Assembly: GCF_012931985.1 (NCBI RefSeq)
Contig: NZ_JAAFGM010000002.1
Location: 186,001 to 250,000, forward strand
Reading direction: 5' to 3'
Length of the DNA stretch: 64,000 nt
DNA from: Candidatus Roseilinea sp. NK_OTU-006
GTDB taxonomy: Bacteria; Chloroflexota; Anaerolineae; J036; Brachytrichaceae
Positions within the stretch are counted from its first letter, which is position 1. The number at the start of each line of letters is the position of its first letter. Positions 12,888 through 22,099 of this stretch are shown here, piece after piece. A program made the translations under genes and the position numbers. The notes below the pieces were generated by a model. The model made no database searches. It saw nothing but the letters and a program-made list of their open reading frames with translations, and was not told where the DNA came from.

Positions 12888-14324
12888 ATGCGCACCAAAA
12901 TCGTTTGCACCCTCGGGCCGGCCAGTGAGGACGAAACGGTCCTGCGCGGCATGATCCGCGCTGGCATGGACATCGCGCGGTTGAATTTCTCACACGGCAG
13001 CCGGGCCGACCATGAGCGGCGCATCGGCCTGGTGCGTCGGATAGCTGCCGAGGAACGCGCCAGCGTCACCCTGATGGGCGACTTACAAGGGCCGAAGTTT
13101 CGCATTGGGCAGTTGACCGACCCGGGCGTGGCCTTACAGCGCGATCAGCAGGTCATCTTCAGCGTTCAACCGGAGGGTGAAGCCATCCCCCTGCCTCACC
13201 CCGACTTGTTGGCCGCCATCCAGGTGGGCCAGCGCATGCTCATTGACGATGGGGCGATCGCGCTGACCGTCGTGCGTCGCATTGACGCGACCACGATCGC
13301 GTGCCGTGTGCTGAACGGCGGCGTGGTGATGTCGAACAAGGGCGTGAGCGTGCCCGGCCTGAAGATCGCCATGTCGGCGCTCACACCCAAAGACCGCGAC
13401 GATGTGCAGTTCGCCATCGCGCAACGAATGGATGCGCTGGCCATGTCGTTCGTGCGCAGCGCGGAAGATGTGTATGAGCTGCGCCGGCTCATCCAGGATT
13501 GCGGTGGGGACCAACTCGTCGTCGCCAAGATCGAAAAGCCCGAAGCGCTGGACGACTTGCCCAACATTGTGCGCGCCAGCGATGCCGTCATGGTGGCTCG
13601 CGGCGACTTGGGCGTGGAAGCAGCGCCGGAGGAAGTGCCGTTCTACCAGAAGCGCATCATCCTGACCTGTCTGCGCGTCGGCAAGCCCGTCATCACCGCT
13701 ACGCAGATGCTCCAAAGCATGATCACTTCGCCGCAGCCCACGCGCGCTGAGGCCAGCGACGTCGCCAACGCGGTGCTCGATGGCACCGACGCGCTGATGC
13801 TCAGCGGCGAGACGGCGGTGGGCGCCTTTCCCGTACAAGCGGTGGAGGCCATGGCGCGCATCGCCGCGCGCGCCGAGGCCAGCGTCAGCTATCGGCCTCG
13901 CGCGCTTCTGTCGGAGCTGCACGAGACGCTGGCTGACGACGATCGCACCGACCATAAGACCGACGCCATCACGACCGCGGCAGTGCACATCGCCGAGACG
14001 GTCGGCGCGAAGGCCATCGCGTGCGCGTCGGCGTCTGGTTTCACGGCGCGCATGATCGCGCGTCATCGCCCAGCAGTGCCGATCGTGTGTCTGACGCCGC
14101 ATGAGCGCACTCAACGTTACGCGTCGTTCATGTGGGGCGTAGCGGCGGTGATCGCGGAGACGCGCAAGGCGGACGCCGATACGTTGTTCGAGGCGGCATG
14201 CGACGCAGCGCAACGGTTGGGTTGTGCCAGGCCCGGCGATACGATCGTCGTCACGGCCGGCTTGCCGCTGGGCAGCGGCTCTGGCCACACGAACGTCATC
14301 CGATTGATGGAAGTCCGCGCGTGA
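12888..14324 (+). CDS. pyk: Pyruvate kinase (classical form)
   Basis: Last step of glycolysis: phosphoenolpyruvate plus ADP gives pyruvate plus ATP, in the cytoplasm. It has 478 residues, the usual length. Visible motifs are KIVCTLGP at the N terminus, RLNFSHG (33-39), DLQGPKFRIG (about 65), the catalytic-lysine motif VVAKIEKPEA (about 212), the magnesium-binding MVARGDLGVE (about 235) and ATQMLQSM (about 270). The C-terminal allosteric domain is present. A good Shine-Dalgarno (GGGGGAG) precedes the ATG. The 253 bp upstream separate it from the divergent PHP gene; I see no convincing sigma-70 promoter pair there. A second, structurally different pyruvate kinase lies at 59328-61160. Confidence 0.96.
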   Translation: MRTKIVCTLGPASEDETVLRGMIRAGMDIARLNFSHGSRADHERRIGLVRRIAAEERASVTLMGDLQGPKFRIGQLTDPGVALQRDQQVIFSVQPEGEAIPLPHPDLLAAIQVGQRMLIDDGAIALTVVRRIDATTIACRVLNGGVVMSNKGVSVPGLKIAMSALTPKDRDDVQFAIAQRMDALAMSFVRSAEDVYELRRLIQDCGGDQLVVAKIEKPEALDDLPNIVRASDAVMVARGDLGVEAAPEEVPFYQKRIILTCLRVGKPVITATQMLQSMITSPQPTRAEASDVANAVLDGTDALMLSGETAVGAFPVQAVEAMARIAARAEASVSYRPRALLSELHETLADDDRTDHKTDAITTAAVHIAETVGAKAIACASASGFTARMIARHRPAVPIVCLTPHERTQRYASFMWGVAAVIAETRKADADTLFEAACDAAQRLGCARPGDTIVVTAGLPLGSGSGHTNVIRLMEVRA

Positions 14325-14337
14325 GCCCCCCACCACA

Positions 14338-15561
14338 ATGGCGCGATCCGCCAGGCGCACTCCTCCCCCGCTCTTCGTTCTTGGATGCTATGCCTTCGTC
14401 AGCCTCGGCGTGAGCGCAGCGTTGCTTGGGCCAGCGCTGCCCACACTGGCGGCCAAGGCGAACACCAGCCTCGACCGCATCGGTTTGATCTTCGGCTCGA
14501 TGTCGCTGGGCTATCTCACGTCCGCGCCGCTCATCAATACGATAGGCGCGCGCATGGGCGCGCGCGCCACGCTCATCGTCAGCCCGCTGGTGGTCATCGT
14601 CGGTATGGTGCTGCTGGCGCTCGGCACGCATCTGAATATCTTCTTCGGGGCAGCCTATCTGCTCGGCTTGGGCCAATCCGGCACGCAGGTAGCTTACAAC
14701 GCCATGTTTGGCTTGCAGGCAGAGGGAGGACGCGCCTCGGCCGTGCTCAATCGGCTTAATGCTTTCTTCGGCGTCGGCGCACTCATTGGGCCGCTGTTTG
14801 TTGCAGCGAGCTACGCGCTCATCAACGAGGCGACGTTGGCGTTCTGGATTGCGGCTGCGATGGCGCTGCCGCTCACACTGGGCGCGCTGCAGGCGCAGGA
14901 TGGGCTGCGCCGTTCGTCGCCCGCGCACATCGCATCGTCGGACGGCAGCGCCGCGCGCCGCTTGTTGACCTCGCCGGCAGCGTGGGGATTATGCTTCGTC
15001 ATGGGGTTGTATGTCGGCTGCGAAGTGGCCTTCAGTGGCTGGGCGACCGAGTTCACCCGCCGCATGACGGGCGCAAGCACGGCGCAAGCTGCGGTTGTGG
15101 TGAGCATCTTCTGGGCGGCGCTGGCGCTCAGCCGTTATTTCACCCCTACCATCGCGCGCCGTATTCCGTCCGCAGCATTGATCGGGTTGCTCTTTGCGTT
15201 GGCCATCCTCGGGTTGATGGTGATGCTGATGGCCGGGCAGATGAGCGCCGCAGCGTGGGTAGGGGCATTTGGGGTCGGCGCCGGCTTTGGCCCAGTTTAT
15301 CCTACGCTCATCGCCATCGGCATCCAGCGCTTCCCGTTCGCTGCGCGGATGATCGCCAGCGTGCTCACCAGCACCGGCGCGATCGGCGCGCTCTTCTTAC
15401 CGACGTTAGTGGGCTTCGTGATGGACGCGTCGGCGCTTGGCGCAGTGAGCGCATGGGTGATGCTGGCCGGATTGCTGGCGCTGGTCATCGGCCTATGGCA
15501 ACTCACGCGCCGCGCCTTGAGGCGCGAGGATGCCACAGCGTCGCCGGGGCGAGCCGCGTAG
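14338..15561 (+). CDS. MFS transporter
   Basis: Major facilitator superfamily membrane protein of 407 residues with about 12 hydrophobic segments. The segments begin at residue 12 and are split by a polar central loop near 180-205, the usual 6+6 layout. It starts 13 bp after the pyruvate kinase stop, so the two are probably co-transcribed. The overall pattern resembles sugar/unknown-substrate MFS proteins. No substrate-defining motif could be recognised, so the transported compound is unknown. Coupling to pyk hints at carbon metabolism, but this rests only on position. Confidence 0.85.
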   Translation: MARSARRTPPPLFVLGCYAFVSLGVSAALLGPALPTLAAKANTSLDRIGLIFGSMSLGYLTSAPLINTIGARMGARATLIVSPLVVIVGMVLLALGTHLNIFFGAAYLLGLGQSGTQVAYNAMFGLQAEGGRASAVLNRLNAFFGVGALIGPLFVAASYALINEATLAFWIAAAMALPLTLGALQAQDGLRRSSPAHIASSDGSAARRLLTSPAAWGLCFVMGLYVGCEVAFSGWATEFTRRMTGASTAQAAVVVSIFWAALALSRYFTPTIARRIPSAALIGLLFALAILGLMVMLMAGQMSAAAWVGAFGVGAGFGPVYPTLIAIGIQRFPFAARMIASVLTSTGAIGALFLPTLVGFVMDASALGAVSAWVMLAGLLALVIGLWQLTRRALRREDATASPGRAA

Positions 15562-15727
15562 CGCGTTGCATCGCCATGCGCCGAATTTACCAGCTCGCGT
15601 GCGACTTCCGCCCCCTGCCTGGCTCAGCGACGCCTCACCCGCCCCTGTTACAATCCGCCTGTCGGTTTGTGACTATGGCGCATGTTGCGGTGCCGCGCAC
15701 CGTGTTTGCGCCGCCCGTGGAGATGAA

Positions 15728-16837
15728 ATGGCTGTCACCGAAAAGGAAGTGATGTCCGCGCTGTCGCGCGTGATCGAACCCGAGTTGCATCGAGACCTGG
15801 TCTCGCTGAACATGATCAAGGATCTACAGATCCGCGGGAACGATGTCGCATTCAAAATTGAGCTGACCACGCCGGCTTGCCCGTTGAAAGACGTGATGGA
15901 CAAGGCGGCGCGGGCCGAGCTGAGCAAAATCCCCGGCATCGGCAAAATCGAGATCGGCTGGACGAGCAACGTCGCCGCCAATGCGCGGATGCGCAGCGCG
16001 CTCAACCTGCCGATAAAGAACATCATCGCCGTCGCCAGCGGCAAAGGGGGCGTGGGCAAAACCACCGTTGCGGTGAACCTGGCGGTCGCGCTTGGCCAGA
16101 CCGGCGCCAAGGTGGGCTTGCTCGACAACGACGTGTACGGCCCCAACGTGCCGCTGATGGTTGGCCTGCCGACCGCTGAGCTGCTGCCGGACGGGCGCGC
16201 CCTGCCCAGCGTGGCCCAGCACAATGGCAAGCTCATCCCTGCGGAGAAATTCGGGATCAAGATCTTCAGCATCGGGTTCATCTATCCCGCCGAGTCGCCC
16301 CTGGTGTGGCGCGGGCCGATGCTACACAGTGCGATTCGCCAGTTCCTTCAGGACGTGGACTGGGGCGACCTGGACTACCTGATCGTGGATATGCCGCCCG
16401 GCACCGGCGATGCGCAGCTCTCGCTGGCGCAGACGGCGCAGGGCGTGATGGGCCTCATCGTCACCACGCCCCAAGCGGTCTCCCTGGGCGACGCGCTCAA
16501 GGGCTTGGCAGCGTTCGAGCAGCTCAAGATCCCGATCATTGGCGTGGTCGAGAACATGGGGCCGTATACCGACCCGACCACCGGCAGAAAAGTTGCGATG
16601 TTCGGCGAGGGCGGCGGCGAGCGCCTGGCTGCGATGAAGCAAACGCCCTTCCTGGGCAGCGTGCCGCTCGACCCGGCCATCCGCGTCGGCGGCGATAGCG
16701 GCCGACCGATCGTCGCGGCGTATCCCGAGAGCGAGGCGGCCAAGCGACTGAGCGAGATCGCCAAGCAGGTCGCGGCGCGCGTCAGCGTGTTGAATTTTCA
16801 GCAAAACAACGTCATCCCGATCTCGATCATCGGGTGA
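15728..16837 (+). CDS. mrp: Mrp/NBP35-family P-loop ATPase with N-terminal MIP18 domain
   Basis: Member of the Mrp/ApbC family that carries or delivers iron-sulfur clusters. The 369-residue product has an N-terminal MIP18/DUF59 domain (1 to about 80; the TPACPLKD motif is at about 49-56) and a ParA-like ATPase domain with the deviant Walker A KGGVGKTT (about 104-111), LLDNDVYGPN and VDMPPGTGD. The C-terminal CxxC that bridges the cluster in most Mrp proteins is not there. The corresponding stretch after VVENMG (about 275-295) reads GPYTDPTTGRKV and has no cysteine. The ATG at 15728 has GGAG at good spacing; the frame extends upstream without family similarity. It lies just upstream of ricT, another protein of an Fe-S related family. 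Confidence 0.92.
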   Translation: MAVTEKEVMSALSRVIEPELHRDLVSLNMIKDLQIRGNDVAFKIELTTPACPLKDVMDKAARAELSKIPGIGKIEIGWTSNVAANARMRSALNLPIKNIIAVASGKGGVGKTTVAVNLAVALGQTGAKVGLLDNDVYGPNVPLMVGLPTAELLPDGRALPSVAQHNGKLIPAEKFGIKIFSIGFIYPAESPLVWRGPMLHSAIRQFLQDVDWGDLDYLIVDMPPGTGDAQLSLAQTAQGVMGLIVTTPQAVSLGDALKGLAAFEQLKIPIIGVVENMGPYTDPTTGRKVAMFGEGGGERLAAMKQTPFLGSVPLDPAIRVGGDSGRPIVAAYPESEAAKRLSEIAKQVAARVSVLNFQQNNVIPISIIG

Positions 16838-16934
16838 GACCGCGCGACCGGCCCATGGCCGATTCGCTGCTGCGCGCCTCGCTGGCGTCCCTCGCAAATC
16901 CAACGTTTAAAGGTCTGGTATGGACGCTACGGTC

Positions 16935-16940
16935 AAGGAG
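16935..16940 (+). promoter_or_regulatory. Ribosome binding site deciding the ricT start
   Basis: AAGGAG lies 6 nt before the ATG at 16947. The earlier in-frame ATG at 16920 has no comparable site. Confidence 0.6.
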
Positions 16941-16946
16941 CCTTCG

Positions 16947-18161
16947 ATGTTCGACCTGCCGGAATGGGCGGGCGGATATCCACCAGAGGAGAAGCCGACC
17001 GAACCCAAACCGCGCTTAGTCGGTGTGCGCTTCCAACGGGCCGGCAAGGTCTATCACTACAGCGCAGAGGGCTTCGATGATTTGAAGGTCGGCGATTGGG
17101 TGATCGTGGACACCGCGCGCGGCAAGCAGATGGGGCAGGTCGCCACGTTCAAGCCGCCCAAGGACAAAAGCGGCCCCTACAAGCGCATCGAACGCCGCGC
17201 TACGGGCCGCGATATGGCCATGCGCCACTACTACGAGAGCAAGGAACTTGAAGCGATGATCGCTTGTCGCGCCGAGAGCGCCGCGCTCAACTTGCCGATC
17301 AAAATCGTGCGCGCCGAATACAGCTTCGACGGTCAGACACTCACCTTCCTCTATTCGTCCGATCAGGAGGAGCGCGTCGAGGTGGGTGCGCTGCGCGAGG
17401 CGATGAGCCGGCTCTACCGCGCGCGCATCGAGACGCGCCAGATCAGCCCGCGTGAAGTGGCCAAGATCCTGGGCGGCATGGGCGCATGCGGCATCGAGGA
17501 ACGTTGTTGCTCGCGCTTCCTGACCGAGTTCAGCCCAATCTCGATTAAACATGCCAAGGAGCAAAACCTCAGCCTGAATCCGCACGACATCACCGGCATG
17601 TGCGGCCGGCTGCGCTGCTGTCTCATCTATGAGTATGAGCAATATGTGGAGGCGCGTCGCCACCTGCCCAAGCTCAAGTCCATGGTCGGCACGCCGATGG
17701 GGCCGGGCAAGGTGGTTGAGATCTTGCACCTGCGCGACTCGGCGCGCGTGAAGATCGGTGAAGGGCCGGAGGCGCGCGAGGTGGAGTTCCATCGCGAACA
17801 ACTCGTCCCGTTGGAGGAGTGGAAGCGATTGCAGGAAAAGGCGGCCAGCGGGACGTGCGACCGCCACGCGCATGGCGCGTGTGATTGCGGCAGGGGCGAG
17901 CCGCGCAAAGCCGAGGCGTCGCCACCAACCCCGCCCGATGAACTCCCGCCGGCCGCCAAGGCGTTCATCGCGGCCAACGAAGCCCAGCCAGAACAGGAGC
18001 GCACGCGCCCGAACCGCGCGAAGCAGCGAGAGCGCAAGCAGCGCCGTGAACGCCGGCCGACCGACATCGGACGCCATCAACCGCGCGCTACGGATGCTGA
18101 TGGCGAAGGCAGCGCGCAGCGAAAACGCCGGCCGCTGTTACGCCGCAAGCCGGGCAAATAG
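16947..18161 (+). CDS. ricT: PSP1/RicT (YaaT) family protein
   Basis: In Bacillus the RicT (YaaT) protein forms the RicA-RicF-RicT complex, which binds [4Fe-4S] clusters and influences RNA processing and development. This 404-residue protein has the conserved PSP1 core (about residues 15-265) with two cysteine clusters, GACGIEERCCSRF (about 178-190) and GMCGRLRCC (about 217-225). These match the family pattern. After residue 300 comes a family-atypical tail of about 105 residues. It contains a Cys/His patch (CDRHAHGACDCG) and then a strongly basic Arg/Lys-rich end that could bind nucleic acid. The start at 16947 is chosen for its ribosome binding site; an ATG nine codons upstream is possible. 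No ricA or ricF is nearby. Confidence 0.88.
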   Translation: MFDLPEWAGGYPPEEKPTEPKPRLVGVRFQRAGKVYHYSAEGFDDLKVGDWVIVDTARGKQMGQVATFKPPKDKSGPYKRIERRATGRDMAMRHYYESKELEAMIACRAESAALNLPIKIVRAEYSFDGQTLTFLYSSDQEERVEVGALREAMSRLYRARIETRQISPREVAKILGGMGACGIEERCCSRFLTEFSPISIKHAKEQNLSLNPHDITGMCGRLRCCLIYEYEQYVEARRHLPKLKSMVGTPMGPGKVVEILHLRDSARVKIGEGPEAREVEFHREQLVPLEEWKRLQEKAASGTCDRHAHGACDCGRGEPRKAEASPPTPPDELPPAAKAFIAANEAQPEQERTRPNRAKQRERKQRRERRPTDIGRHQPRATDADGEGSAQRKRRPLLRRKPGK

Positions 18162-18199
18162 CTGCTCATCTCCCCACATCCCAACCCGGCCCGCGAACC

Positions 18200-18886
18200 A
18201 TGAACGTCCTCGTCATCATCGCCCACCCAGACGACCCCGAGTTCTTCGCAGGCGGCACGATCGCCCGCTGGCGCCACGAAGGCCACGATGTGCGCTACGT
18301 CGTCGTCACCGGCGGCGACAAGGGCAGCGACCAGCCCGATATGACGCCGGCCCAACTGGTGGCCATCCGCCGCGACGAACAACGCCACGCCGCCGCCGTT
18401 CTGGGCGTGCGCGATGTCACCTTTCTCGGCCACGTGGATGGCGAGCTGCTGAACACGCAAGGCGTCCGGCGTGACCTGGTGCGCGAAATCCGACGGGCGC
18501 GCCCAGATGTCGTCCTGACAACCGACCCGCAGACGCTGCACTACGGCGCGACGCGCGTCAACCACACCGATCACCGCGCCGTCGGCCTGGCGGTTTGCGA
18601 CGCCATCTTCCCGGCCGCGGGCAATCGCATGTACTTCCCCGAACTGCTGGCGGAGGGCTTCGAGCCTCATACGCCGAAGGAGATCTACTTTGCCGGCCCG
18701 GCCTGCCCGAACACGCTGGTGGATGTCACGGATTTCATCCAGACCAAGATCGCGGCGATCCGCATGCATGCCTCGCAGGTGAAAGCGCCGGACGAGCTCG
18801 AGTCGCGCATCCGACAGGGGCTGTTGCGCCTCACCGCCGACGGCCGCATCTTCTTTGCGGAAGCGTTCCGGCGCATCTGGCTATAA
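18200..18886 (+). CDS. PIG-L / LmbE-type zinc deacetylase
   Basis: Member of the PIG-L/LmbE family, zinc-dependent N-deacetylases that act on N-acetylglucosamine conjugates. It has 228 residues. The zinc motif AHPDDPEFFAGG is at residues 8-19, and the third ligand is in the NHTDHR motif (about 120-125). The GGDKGSD segment near residue 38 is typical of the family. The substrate is not known; lipid-linked, mycothiol-like and bacillithiol-like conjugates are all used by relatives. It follows ricT by 38 bp and precedes the glycosidase array by 300 bp. Confidence 0.9.
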   Translation: MNVLVIIAHPDDPEFFAGGTIARWRHEGHDVRYVVVTGGDKGSDQPDMTPAQLVAIRRDEQRHAAAVLGVRDVTFLGHVDGELLNTQGVRRDLVREIRRARPDVVLTTDPQTLHYGATRVNHTDHRAVGLAVCDAIFPAAGNRMYFPELLAEGFEPHTPKEIYFAGPACPNTLVDVTDFIQTKIAAIRMHASQVKAPDELESRIRQGLLRLTADGRIFFAEAFRRIWL

Positions 18887-19186
18887 ACTTCACAGAACGT
18901 TGCGTTTGCAACGGCCGGACGGCGCATCCGGCAGTCGGCGTCGCCCGCGCGGGGACGGATGACGCGCGGACGCCATGCTAGAATGCGCGGTTGCAAATTA
19001 TCCTGAAATCGAAATCTGGAATGACGGATTCGCAGAGATCAACCGATTGGCTTACCGCCGCGCGCTAAGGCGAGGACGACTCATTCCACTGCACCCAGGC
19101 CGATCGCGTTGCGCCGGCGCATGGCCTGCGCCGCATCAGGCGCAGCAAGTTGATAGAGGGTAACGCTTTCACACGAGGCGCATAAC
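18887..19186. other. Intergenic region before the glycosidase array
   Basis: These 300 bp contain no recognisable gene. An extended -10 promoter candidate lies near 18976-18984. The remaining leader of about 200 nt has no structure I can identify. Confidence 0.4.
18976..18984 (+). promoter_or_regulatory. Candidate extended -10 promoter for the glycosidase genes
   Basis: TGCTAGAAT matches the extended -10 form (TGn followed by a TATAAT-like hexamer) and lies about 200 bp before the first glycosidase gene. The -35 region is poor. Confidence 0.35.
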
Positions 19187-22099
19187 ATGAATGGGCCTTC
19201 TATGCATCGAGAATCTGGCTCGAAAGCCTCGGGCACTTCAGATCCCGATGTATCAGGCTTTGCCGAGACGCCGGTGATTGACCGTATTCCCAAGCTAGCC
19301 AACAGAAGACAGCGCAAGCCGCCGCGCCCGACCCGTGAAACCCCACGCACGCAGTTCTTGCTGCCGACGACGCGCGCGGGCTGGCTCAAAGCGATGGGCA
19401 TTGCACTGGGCGCCGTCCTGGCTGTGGGCGCCGCGCTCGTGGGCCTGCACCGGATCGGCGCCAACGGCTGCAGCGAATTCACCACCGAGCGGACGACGGT
19501 GGCTGCTGAAGGTTTTCAGATTCGCGTGATGCCGAGCGACTTGACCGGCAGCTTCGGCGTGAAGTTGGGCGTCTTGTCGTTGGCCGACTTCACCGCTGCG
19601 CCCCGTGACGCCGAGCTTCAGGCTGCCGCTGCCAGCTTGCCATCTGGGTTAACGCTCGTGCGCGACCCGATCAGGGTCACAACCTGCAGCGCCGCCCCCC
19701 GACTGGCGACGCTGCGCATGAGCATCCCGCCCGAGGTAGAAGCGGACGCGAGTTTGGATTTGTACGGCTGGGATAGCCGAGCGCGCACATGGGCGTGGCT
19801 CGGCGGCGAGTTGGATGCAGCGTCGCGATCCGTTGTGGCGCAGGTGTCCCGCGTGCCTTCGCTGGTGGCGCTGATGAAAGTTGCGCCCATGCCGCCTTCG
19901 CTCGGCATCGAACTGCCGCCGGCGACCCGTGATCCGACAGCGATTGTCCGGTCTAGCCCGCCCGGCGCCCAGATCGTCTATGCCGCCGGCCTCTATCTGG
20001 GCGACCGCAGCAGCATCGTCGGCGACCCAGGCAGGTTGCTGCGGCCGAGCGACGCGCCCCGGAGGGTCATCCCCGCCGTGCGCAATTGGGGCGCACAAGG
20101 CGAAGTGAACCGCACGCTGCTGCGCACGATGCTGGCCAGCCAAGCAAGCCGCACCGCGCATGTGAAAGCGCTGCTGAGCCTGGTCGAGGTCGGCGGCTTT
20201 GAAGGTGTGCAGATAGACTACCGCGGCGTAGAAGCGACGCAGCGCGACGCCTTTTCGCAATTGATCGAGCAGCTCGGCGCACGTTTGGCCGAGCGCGGCA
20301 AGACCCTCCACGTCGCCATCCCCGCCCCTGCGCTCACCGACTCGAGCGGTGTGTTCGACTCATCGGGCTATGACCTGCATCGGATCGGCCAAGCCGCTGC
20401 GTGGGTGCAGCTCGATTTGAGCACCAACCCCGAGGTGTGGTACACCGACCGGTTGGATCCGTTGATGGCGTGGGCGGTGGGCCGCGTGGATCGCCGCAAA
20501 TTGCAGGTGATCCTCCCGACCCTGGGTGTTCAGAAGGACGCCAACGGGCGGGTGAGGCTGATCGGCCTGGAGGAGGCGCTCGCCGGTTTGGGTGGGCTGC
20601 GGACGGTAGCGCCGGCCGTCGCGCCTGGGGCCAGCGTCCGGGTGTGGTGGAGCGGCGATGTTGAACCCGCGGATGTGCGCTACGACCCGATCGGTCAGGT
20701 CTACGCCTACAGCACCGTGGACGAACGCGGCATTCAGCAGACGGTGTGGTTGAGCACCGCTGCCAGCTTGAAGCGAGCGCTGGAGCGCCTCAGTCGGCAC
20801 AATATTCGCGGCGTCACGCTGCGCGGGTGGATGCACCCCGGCAACGACGACGGCGTGATGCAGATTGTGGACGGCTTCGCGCGCGGCGATCTGGCATCGG
20901 TGCAGGTGCCGGAACCCGTGCTCAAGGTGGCGTTCGGCGCCGGCACGCCGTTTAGCTTTCCCCTCGGCCAGAGCCCAGACGCGATGATCGTGCAAGCCCC
21001 CGGCGGCGAGGGGCAGTATGAGATCGCTTCTGTGTTTCAAAGCGCGCGGGCGATCGCGTTGAACCCGATGCGCGTGTTGATATCTCGAGACGCGCCCGCT
21101 GCCGAAGGCGACGCAGAGGCGGCATCTGTGGCATCTCAGGATGTTGCGCCCCCGATGCCCGGCATGAACGCCGAGCGATTCGAGCTGGGCGGCCACGTCA
21201 ACAACCTGGTCCACGCCGCCCAGATGAAGACCGCAGGCATGACTTGGGCGCGCACGGAGGTGCGCGGCGAAGCATTGCCCGAAGCGTTCATCGCCGAAGC
21301 TAAGGCTAAAGGGTTGAAAGTACTCGTCACCGCTATCGGCGATCGCAATCGCGTGATGGATGTTGCTTACCGCGATCAATGGGCGCAGCACCTGGGCAAA
21401 ATCGCTGCGGCCGGCGCAGACGCGATCGAGGTGTGGAGCGAGCCGAACTATCAGGCGGAATGGCCGGCCGGCCAGATCAGCGGCGCGTCTTATGCCGACC
21501 TGTTGAAGCGCGCTTACTTTGCCATCAAACAGGCGAACCCCGGCACGCTGGTGATCAGCGCCGGACTGGCGCAGACATCGGGCGTGTTTGCCGGCGGGTG
21601 CGCGGAGGACGGCTGCGATGAACTGGCCTTCCTCAACCAGATGGCCGCCGAGCAAGCTCAGAATTACATGGACTGTGTGGGCATCCACTACACCTCCGGC
21701 TTTCAGTCGCCCGGCACTGTAGGCCCGCTCCATTACTCTCAGTACTATGAGCCGTTGCGCAACGCGCACTATGGCGCGTTCAACGGCGCCAAGCCGGTAT
21801 GCTTTACGGCGCTGGGCTATGTGACGGCCGAGGGGTTCCCCTCGGGTATGCCGGCCAAGTATTCGTTTGCCGCAGGCACGACGTTAGCCGATCATTCGGC
21901 ATGGTTGGCCGAAGCGGCGAAGCGCTCCAAAGCAAGCGGCAAGGTGCGTTTGATGATCGTGTGGAATGTGGACGCGACCGAGTGGATCGCGGATGATCCT
22001 TCCCGGAACATCGAAGGGGACCCTCAGGCAGGCTACGCCATGATCCGACCCGACGGCACGTGTCCGGCTTGCGAAGCGTTGCGCAGCGTCATGAAATGA
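19187..22099 (+). CDS. Membrane-anchored protein with two degenerate glycosidase-like barrels
   Basis: This 970-residue protein has a cytoplasmic N terminus, one membrane segment (about 62-85) and a large exported part. Residues about 260-480 resemble the GH18 barrel of YaaH/YdhD-type proteins. The catalytic DxxDxDxE strand reads EGVQIDYR (about 338-345), so the acid/base Glu is replaced by Arg. Residues about 660-965 form a second barrel of clan GH-A type. Its acid/base motif is WSEPN (about 749), but the nucleophile strand reads FTALGY (about 874), where the two following paralogues have TEFGW and LEFGW. Both barrels therefore look catalytically impaired, which suggests glycan binding or scaffolding. 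Its stop overlaps the next start (ATGA), so expression is coupled. Confidence 0.8.
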   Translation: MNGPSMHRESGSKASGTSDPDVSGFAETPVIDRIPKLANRRQRKPPRPTRETPRTQFLLPTTRAGWLKAMGIALGAVLAVGAALVGLHRIGANGCSEFTTERTTVAAEGFQIRVMPSDLTGSFGVKLGVLSLADFTAAPRDAELQAAAASLPSGLTLVRDPIRVTTCSAAPRLATLRMSIPPEVEADASLDLYGWDSRARTWAWLGGELDAASRSVVAQVSRVPSLVALMKVAPMPPSLGIELPPATRDPTAIVRSSPPGAQIVYAAGLYLGDRSSIVGDPGRLLRPSDAPRRVIPAVRNWGAQGEVNRTLLRTMLASQASRTAHVKALLSLVEVGGFEGVQIDYRGVEATQRDAFSQLIEQLGARLAERGKTLHVAIPAPALTDSSGVFDSSGYDLHRIGQAAAWVQLDLSTNPEVWYTDRLDPLMAWAVGRVDRRKLQVILPTLGVQKDANGRVRLIGLEEALAGLGGLRTVAPAVAPGASVRVWWSGDVEPADVRYDPIGQVYAYSTVDERGIQQTVWLSTAASLKRALERLSRHNIRGVTLRGWMHPGNDDGVMQIVDGFARGDLASVQVPEPVLKVAFGAGTPFSFPLGQSPDAMIVQAPGGEGQYEIASVFQSARAIALNPMRVLISRDAPAAEGDAEAASVASQDVAPPMPGMNAERFELGGHVNNLVHAAQMKTAGMTWARTEVRGEALPEAFIAEAKAKGLKVLVTAIGDRNRVMDVAYRDQWAQHLGKIAAAGADAIEVWSEPNYQAEWPAGQISGASYADLLKRAYFAIKQANPGTLVISAGLAQTSGVFAGGCAEDGCDELAFLNQMAAEQAQNYMDCVGIHYTSGFQSPGTVGPLHYSQYYEPLRNAHYGAFNGAKPVCFTALGYVTAEGFPSGMPAKYSFAAGTTLADHSAWLAEAAKRSKASGKVRLMIVWNVDATEWIADDPSRNIEGDPQAGYAMIRPDGTCPACEALRSVMK

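Noticed and set aside
13134-14360. 408-codon open frame opposite pyruvate kinase
   Set aside because: Antisense of a secure enzyme with no motif of its own.
20360-21769. Open frame opposite the first glycosidase gene
   Set aside because: Antisense shadow in a high-GC gene; no ribosome site or domain.
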